Below are positions 60,402-64,000 of a stretch of 64,000 bases of DNA, in pieces (position 1 is the first letter of the stretch; every line of letters begins with the position of its first letter). Position numbers and translations under genes: made by a program. The notes beneath the pieces were generated by a model, which made no database searches, had not been told where the DNA came from, and saw nothing but the letters and a program-made list of their open reading frames with translations. Source of the DNA: an uncultured Pelagibacteraceae bacterium (GTDB lineage Bacteria; Pseudomonadota; Alphaproteobacteria; Pelagibacterales; Pelagibacteraceae); assembly GCA_902611265.1 (NCBI GenBank), contig CACLYY010000001.1, positions 268,128-332,127 of the forward strand. The letters run 5' to 3'.

Positions 60402-62328
60402 TAATTTAGATAAAAATAAGACTATAAATCGAAGACTTTTCATTTTAGGAACAGCAAAAGTTGGTTTGTTAGGATTAATAACCTCAAGATTATATAACCT
60501 TCAAATATCTGAAAAAAAAAAATATGAGTTATTATCTGATAAAAATAGATTTAGAGAGTGGAAAACGCCACCTAAAAGAGGTGTAATTACAGATTTTTAT
60601 AATAATGTAATTGCTGATAACAAAAGAGTGTATCAGGTTCATCTTTCTTTAGATGAAACAAAAGATTTTAATAACTCTATATTTAAATTAAAAAATATAA
60701 TTAATTTAAGTGATGATGAATTAAGTAAAATTTACGAAAAAAAACAGAAAATTAAGCCTTGGGATACTATCGTAGTATCTGAAAATTTATCTTGGGAAAA
60801 ATTCTCAAAATTAAATCTTTATTTACATGAAATAGAGGGGGCGAAACCAGTTTTATCCACTTCCAGGTATTATCCTTATTCAAATGATTTAGTTCACATT
60901 GTTGGATATGTGGGCGATGCTAGCCCAGATGACATAATAAAAAATGAAAAGATTGAGAAAAATTTTGTTCCAGGTCTGAAAGTTGGAAAAATAGGAATAG
61001 AAAATTCAACAGATCAAATATTAATTGGAAATTATGGTATCAAAAGATATGAGGTAAACTCGTCAGGAAAAAAAATTAGAGAAATCAGTTATAAAAAAGA
61101 AACTCAAGGAGAAAATCTTAGAACAACAATTGATTTAGAGGCACAAAAACTCGCACAAAAACTTCTTGAAAATAAAGCTGGATCCATTTGTGCTATGGAT
61201 ATTTATAGTGGCGAAATAATAGCAATGGCATCTTCGCCTACCTATGATCCAAATAAATTTACATACGGTATAAATAAAAAAGATTGGAATGAGATTAAAA
61301 ATAATAAATTAAGACCACTAGTTAACAAGTCAATAGCAGGTTTATACTCGCCAGGTTCTACTATAAAACCTCTAGTAGCTCTTGCAGCTTTAGAATACGG
61401 AATTATAAATCCCAACCTCAAAATCAAATGCAAAGGTCATGATCATCCCTATGAATTATATGGTCAGAAATATCATTGCTGGAAAAAAAATGGTCATGGC
61501 ATAATGAGCTTAAGAAACGCCATTAAGCAATCGTGTGACATTTATTTTTATGAAGTAGCAAGATTACTTGGAGTTGATAGGTTATCGATTATTGCCAAAA
61601 GATATGGTTTAGGCTCAAAAGTACTAGAAAATATCTTTTCTGAAGAAAAAAAGGGTCTCGTTCCATCTACTAAATGGAAAAAACAAGTTTTAGAGCAATC
61701 TTGGTATCTTGGTGAGACTGTTATCACAGGAATTGGGCAAGGATATATACAAACAACTCCTCTACAACTTTGCTTAATGACTGCTCAGCTAGCAAATGGT
61801 GGATTTAAAATTAAACCAAATATAATTTATAATAGCAATTTTAATTATGAAGAAATTTTATCAAAAATCGAATCTGAGAAAAATAAACCCTCAAAAGCAA
61901 ATATATTAAAAGATAAAAATATAAATCTTTACGAAAAATTATATAAAAATCCAAGAAATATCAAAATTGTTCTTGATGCAATGTATGGATCAACAAACGA
62001 ACAATTTGGTACATCATTTAGATCAAGACATGTAGATAAAAAATATAGGTATGCTGGAAAGACAGGCACCTCGCAAGTAAGAAGAATCACTGATAAGGAC
62101 AGAGAACTAGATTTAGATACATCTGAAATTGAATATAAAAATAGAGACCATGCATTGTTTGTAGCATTTGCTCCTTATGACAAGCCAAAATACGCCATAA
62201 GTGTTTTAGTTGAACATGGTGGGTCTGGTAGTAAAGCAGCAGCACCTCTAGCAAATAAATTGATTAAAAAAATTATAGATAGAGATAAAGATAGAGAAAT
62301 AATAAGGAAAGAACTAAAAATTATATAA
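60385..62328 (+). CDS. mrdA: Penicillin-binding protein 2 (elongation transpeptidase)
   Basis: A 647-residue class B PBP. A membrane helix near 20-38 is followed by the dimerisation domain (WKTPPKRGVITDFYNNVIADN near 52-72) and the transpeptidase domain with S325-T-I-K328 in YSPGSTIKPLVALAA, the SxN-equivalent SCDIYFYEVA, and KTGTSQV near 558. It crosslinks peptidoglycan during elongation, together with RodA. It overlaps mreD by 17 nt and rodA by 1 nt. The position of GQGYIQTTPLQL is typical of PBP2 rather than FtsI. Confidence 0.97.
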   Translation: MIKRNNNLDKNKTINRRLFILGTAKVGLLGLITSRLYNLQISEKKKYELLSDKNRFREWKTPPKRGVITDFYNNVIADNKRVYQVHLSLDETKDFNNSIFKLKNIINLSDDELSKIYEKKQKIKPWDTIVVSENLSWEKFSKLNLYLHEIEGAKPVLSTSRYYPYSNDLVHIVGYVGDASPDDIIKNEKIEKNFVPGLKVGKIGIENSTDQILIGNYGIKRYEVNSSGKKIREISYKKETQGENLRTTIDLEAQKLAQKLLENKAGSICAMDIYSGEIIAMASSPTYDPNKFTYGINKKDWNEIKNNKLRPLVNKSIAGLYSPGSTIKPLVALAALEYGIINPNLKIKCKGHDHPYELYGQKYHCWKKNGHGIMSLRNAIKQSCDIYFYEVARLLGVDRLSIIAKRYGLGSKVLENIFSEEKKGLVPSTKWKKQVLEQSWYLGETVITGIGQGYIQTTPLQLCLMTAQLANGGFKIKPNIIYNSNFNYEEILSKIESEKNKPSKANILKDKNINLYEKLYKNPRNIKIVLDAMYGSTNEQFGTSFRSRHVDKKYRYAGKTGTSQVRRITDKDRELDLDTSEIEYKNRDHALFVAFAPYDKPKYAISVLVEHGGSGSKAAAPLANKLIKKIIDRDKDREIIRKELKII

Positions 62329-63452
62329 TGATCTACTCAACTTTAAATTCAAATTATTCTTTTGTTGATAAATTAAAATCTGTAGATTATTTTTTAATTT
62401 TTTTAGTTTTAATAATTGGATCTATTAGCGTTTTTTCAATTTATTCAACAGAAAGCGGAGATTTTTCGTTTTATACAAAAAATCATTTAATAAGATTAAT
62501 TGCATTTTTCTCGTTATTCTTGGCCTTGTCATTTGTAAGAGTTTCAACTTGGTATAGACATGCTTATATATTTTATTTATTTGGTCTTTTGCTTTTGTTA
62601 TTAGTTATTTTTTTTGGAATTTCAGCTTCTGGTTCTAAGCGTTGGATCAACTTATTTGTATTCAATCTTCAACCATCTGAACTTATGAAAATTGCAGTTA
62701 TTGTTTGTTTTGCAAGATATTACCATAGGATACAAAGTGCAGATATCGAAAGTTATAAATATCTGCTGCAACCAATAATACTTTTATTGATACCTTGTTA
62801 TTTAGTAATCACTCAACCAGATTTAGGAACTGCTATTTTAATAGCAGGTAGTGGAATAGCTATAATTTGGTTAGCGGGTTTAAACATAAAATATTTTATT
62901 TATTCTGGTCTCTTGCTTCTTGTATCTTTGCCATTTATAATTTCAATTTTAAAACCTTACCAAAAATCAAGAATTTTAACTTTTTTTAATCCTGAAAGAG
63001 ATCCTTTAGGCGCAGGTTATCAAATTATTCAGTCTAAAATAGCTATTGGTTCTGGCGGTATGCATGGAAAGGGTTTCTTACAAGGTACTCAGAGTTATCT
63101 GGAGTTTTTGCCAGAAAAACATACAGATTTTATATTTACTCTCTTCTCAGAGGAATTTGGATTTATAGGTTCAATATTACTGATATTTTTATACGCATTG
63201 TTGATTTATAGAATTATCAAAATAGGATTTTCTTGCAGGAGTTTTTTTGCAAAACTATATTGCTTTGGCTTTTCAACAGCTCTTTTCTTATATGTATTTG
63301 TAAATATAGCTATGGTTGTAGGATTATTGCCAATTGTAGGAGCTCCATTACCAATTATGTCTTATGGAGGCTCATCAATGCTTTCTATTATGATCGGCTT
63401 AAGTATTGTGATGAGTTGTAAAATTTATAGCCGGGAAATAATATCAAATTAA
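62328..63452 (+). CDS. rodA: Peptidoglycan glycosyltransferase RodA
   Basis: A 374-residue SEDS polymerase with about ten membrane helices. Motifs include SGSKRWINLFVFNLQPSELMKIA near 102-122, TQPDLGTAILIAGSGIAI, DPLGAGYQIIQSKIAIGSGGMHGKG, LPEKHTDFIFTLFSEEFGF (with the catalytic aspartate region) and GAPLPIMSYGGSSM at the end. It polymerises lipid II in partnership with PBP2. It is the last gene of the shape operon; no clear hairpin terminator follows. Confidence 0.97.
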   Translation: MIYSTLNSNYSFVDKLKSVDYFLIFLVLIIGSISVFSIYSTESGDFSFYTKNHLIRLIAFFSLFLALSFVRVSTWYRHAYIFYLFGLLLLLLVIFFGISASGSKRWINLFVFNLQPSELMKIAVIVCFARYYHRIQSADIESYKYLLQPIILLLIPCYLVITQPDLGTAILIAGSGIAIIWLAGLNIKYFIYSGLLLLVSLPFIISILKPYQKSRILTFFNPERDPLGAGYQIIQSKIAIGSGGMHGKGFLQGTQSYLEFLPEKHTDFIFTLFSEEFGFIGSILLIFLYALLIYRIIKIGFSCRSFFAKLYCFGFSTALFLYVFVNIAMVVGLLPIVGAPLPIMSYGGSSMLSIMIGLSIVMSCKIYSREIISN

Positions 63453-63467
63453 ACTTATTACCTATCT

Positions 63468-63492
63468 TGATATCAGCCGCGATCAAATATCA
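63468..63492. promoter_or_regulatory. Inverted repeat upstream of the oxidoreductase gene
   Basis: TGATAT (63468-63473) and ATATCA (63487-63492) are a perfect inverted pair 13 bp apart, in the 77-nt gap between rodA and the next gene. TATAAT-like sequence follows directly (CATATATAAT). It could be an operator over a promoter; it is short enough to occur by chance in AT-rich DNA. Confidence 0.3.
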
Positions 63493-63529
63493 TATATAAT
63501 TTCGATCAACTCCATCTATATTTAAAAAA

Positions 63530-64000
63530 ATGTCTGATAAAAATTTTAAAATTGGTATTGTTGGTGCAGGCATTCAAGGAGTATGCAATGCTCTTTTTCT
63601 TCAAAAAAAAGGATATCAGGTAACACTTTTTGATAGGGATGAGCCTGGCAATGCTGCATCTTATGGGAATGCAGGACATTTCTCACCTTATGCATCAGTC
63701 CCATTAAACAGACCAGACATTTTATCTGATGTGCCAGCAATGTTGATGAGTTCGCGAGGACCCCTTGCTTTAAAATGGAATTATGTACCAAAAATGATTC
63801 CATGGTTTTCGAAATTCATGGTTAACTGCACAAAAGATAAAATGATGCATACTGCAAAATATATGCATCAAATTCTAGACCAATCATTAATTGCATATGA
63901 TGAATTATTTGACGAAATAGATTTAGAGGGCTTGGTAGAGAGTAATGGGATACTTTATATTTGGAATGAAAAAAATTTAAAAAGCAGAGAGTTAGAAATT
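63530..64000 (+). CDS. FAD-dependent amino-acid oxidoreductase (DadA/DAO family), N-terminal part
   Basis: The first 157 codons of a gene that continues past the window. KIGIVGAGIQGVCNALFLQKKGYQVTLFDRD is the FAD-binding Rossmann fold of the DAO superfamily (GxGxxG then the ribose-binding acid at the end of strand 2). ASYGNAGHFSPYASVPL is characteristic of the D-amino-acid dehydrogenase DadA-like branch. The substrate cannot be set from the N-terminus. ATG at 63530 is preceded by an A-rich stretch without a clear ribosome-binding site. It is probably a new transcription unit after rodA. Confidence 0.85.
   Translation, partial: MSDKNFKIGIVGAGIQGVCNALFLQKKGYQVTLFDRDEPGNAASYGNAGHFSPYASVPLNRPDILSDVPAMLMSSRGPLALKWNYVPKMIPWFSKFMVNCTKDKMMHTAKYMHQILDQSLIAYDELFDEIDLEGLVESNGILYIWNEKNLKSRELEI

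Overview
The window is AT-rich, very gene-dense chromosomal DNA. Intergenic gaps are short, gene ends often overlap, coding regions are lysine- and isoleucine-rich, and no mobile elements are visible. Gene content and order (TrcR/DUF1013, a two-piece permuted tmRNA, ThyX, PPDK, class I FBA, zapA-fau, yebC-ruvC-tol, mre-rod) point to a streamlined marine alphaproteobacterium. The best fit is the SAR11 clade (Pelagibacterales). That assignment is inferred from composition and synteny; no search was run.

Layout. 1-1840 (+): end of pntB, a transaldolase-family gene and a phytanoyl-CoA-dioxygenase-like gene. 1849-11427 (-): initiator tRNA with rpsU, trcR, rpmE, an orphan Wzz-like gene, suhB, efp, thiE, then fba-pgk-gap-tkt for central carbon metabolism. 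11451-14817 (+): coiled-coil protein, zapA, fau, a YmdB-like phosphoesterase, yebC and a divergent ruvC. 14855-20133 (+): tolQ-R-A-B-pal-cpoB envelope system. 20093-27601 (+): tilS, ftsH, folP, glmM, thiD, purA. 27594-32051 (-): rpoH, rluD, an ABC exporter pair and tsaC, with tRNA-Arg inserted on the plus strand. 32072-35086 (+): xseB-ispA-dxs isoprenoid cluster. 35083-37834: aroC (-), pdxH (+), ispB (-). 37945-44341 (+): S49 peptidase, glyQ, glyS, ppdK. 44338-46169 (-): nadC, nadA. 46228-46637: tRNA-Leu and ssrA. 46638-52912: thyX, mrp (-), hflK, hflC, a DUF2065 gene, an HtrA protease and miaA. 52966-57999 (+): ilvB-ilvN-ilvC and leuA for branched-chain amino acids. 58001-63452 (+): mreB-C-D, mrdA (PBP2) and rodA for cell shape. 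63530-end: start of an FAD-dependent oxidoreductase.

How it works together. Most genes are core housekeeping: lower glycolysis/gluconeogenesis and the pentose-phosphate branch, vitamin and cofactor synthesis (thiamine, folate, NAD, PLP), isoprenoids, translation factors, membrane quality control (FtsH, HflKC, HtrA) and envelope and shape machinery. The observations most worth a second look are the phage-like RuvC standing alone where ruvABC normally lies, the permuted tmRNA with tag ANESYALAA, a 10-bp triple tandem repeat before ftsH, convergent genes that share one stop tetranucleotide, several promoter-like motifs placed so that mRNAs would be nearly leaderless, and the start of rpsU. I did not find a convincing wholly new multi-gene system.
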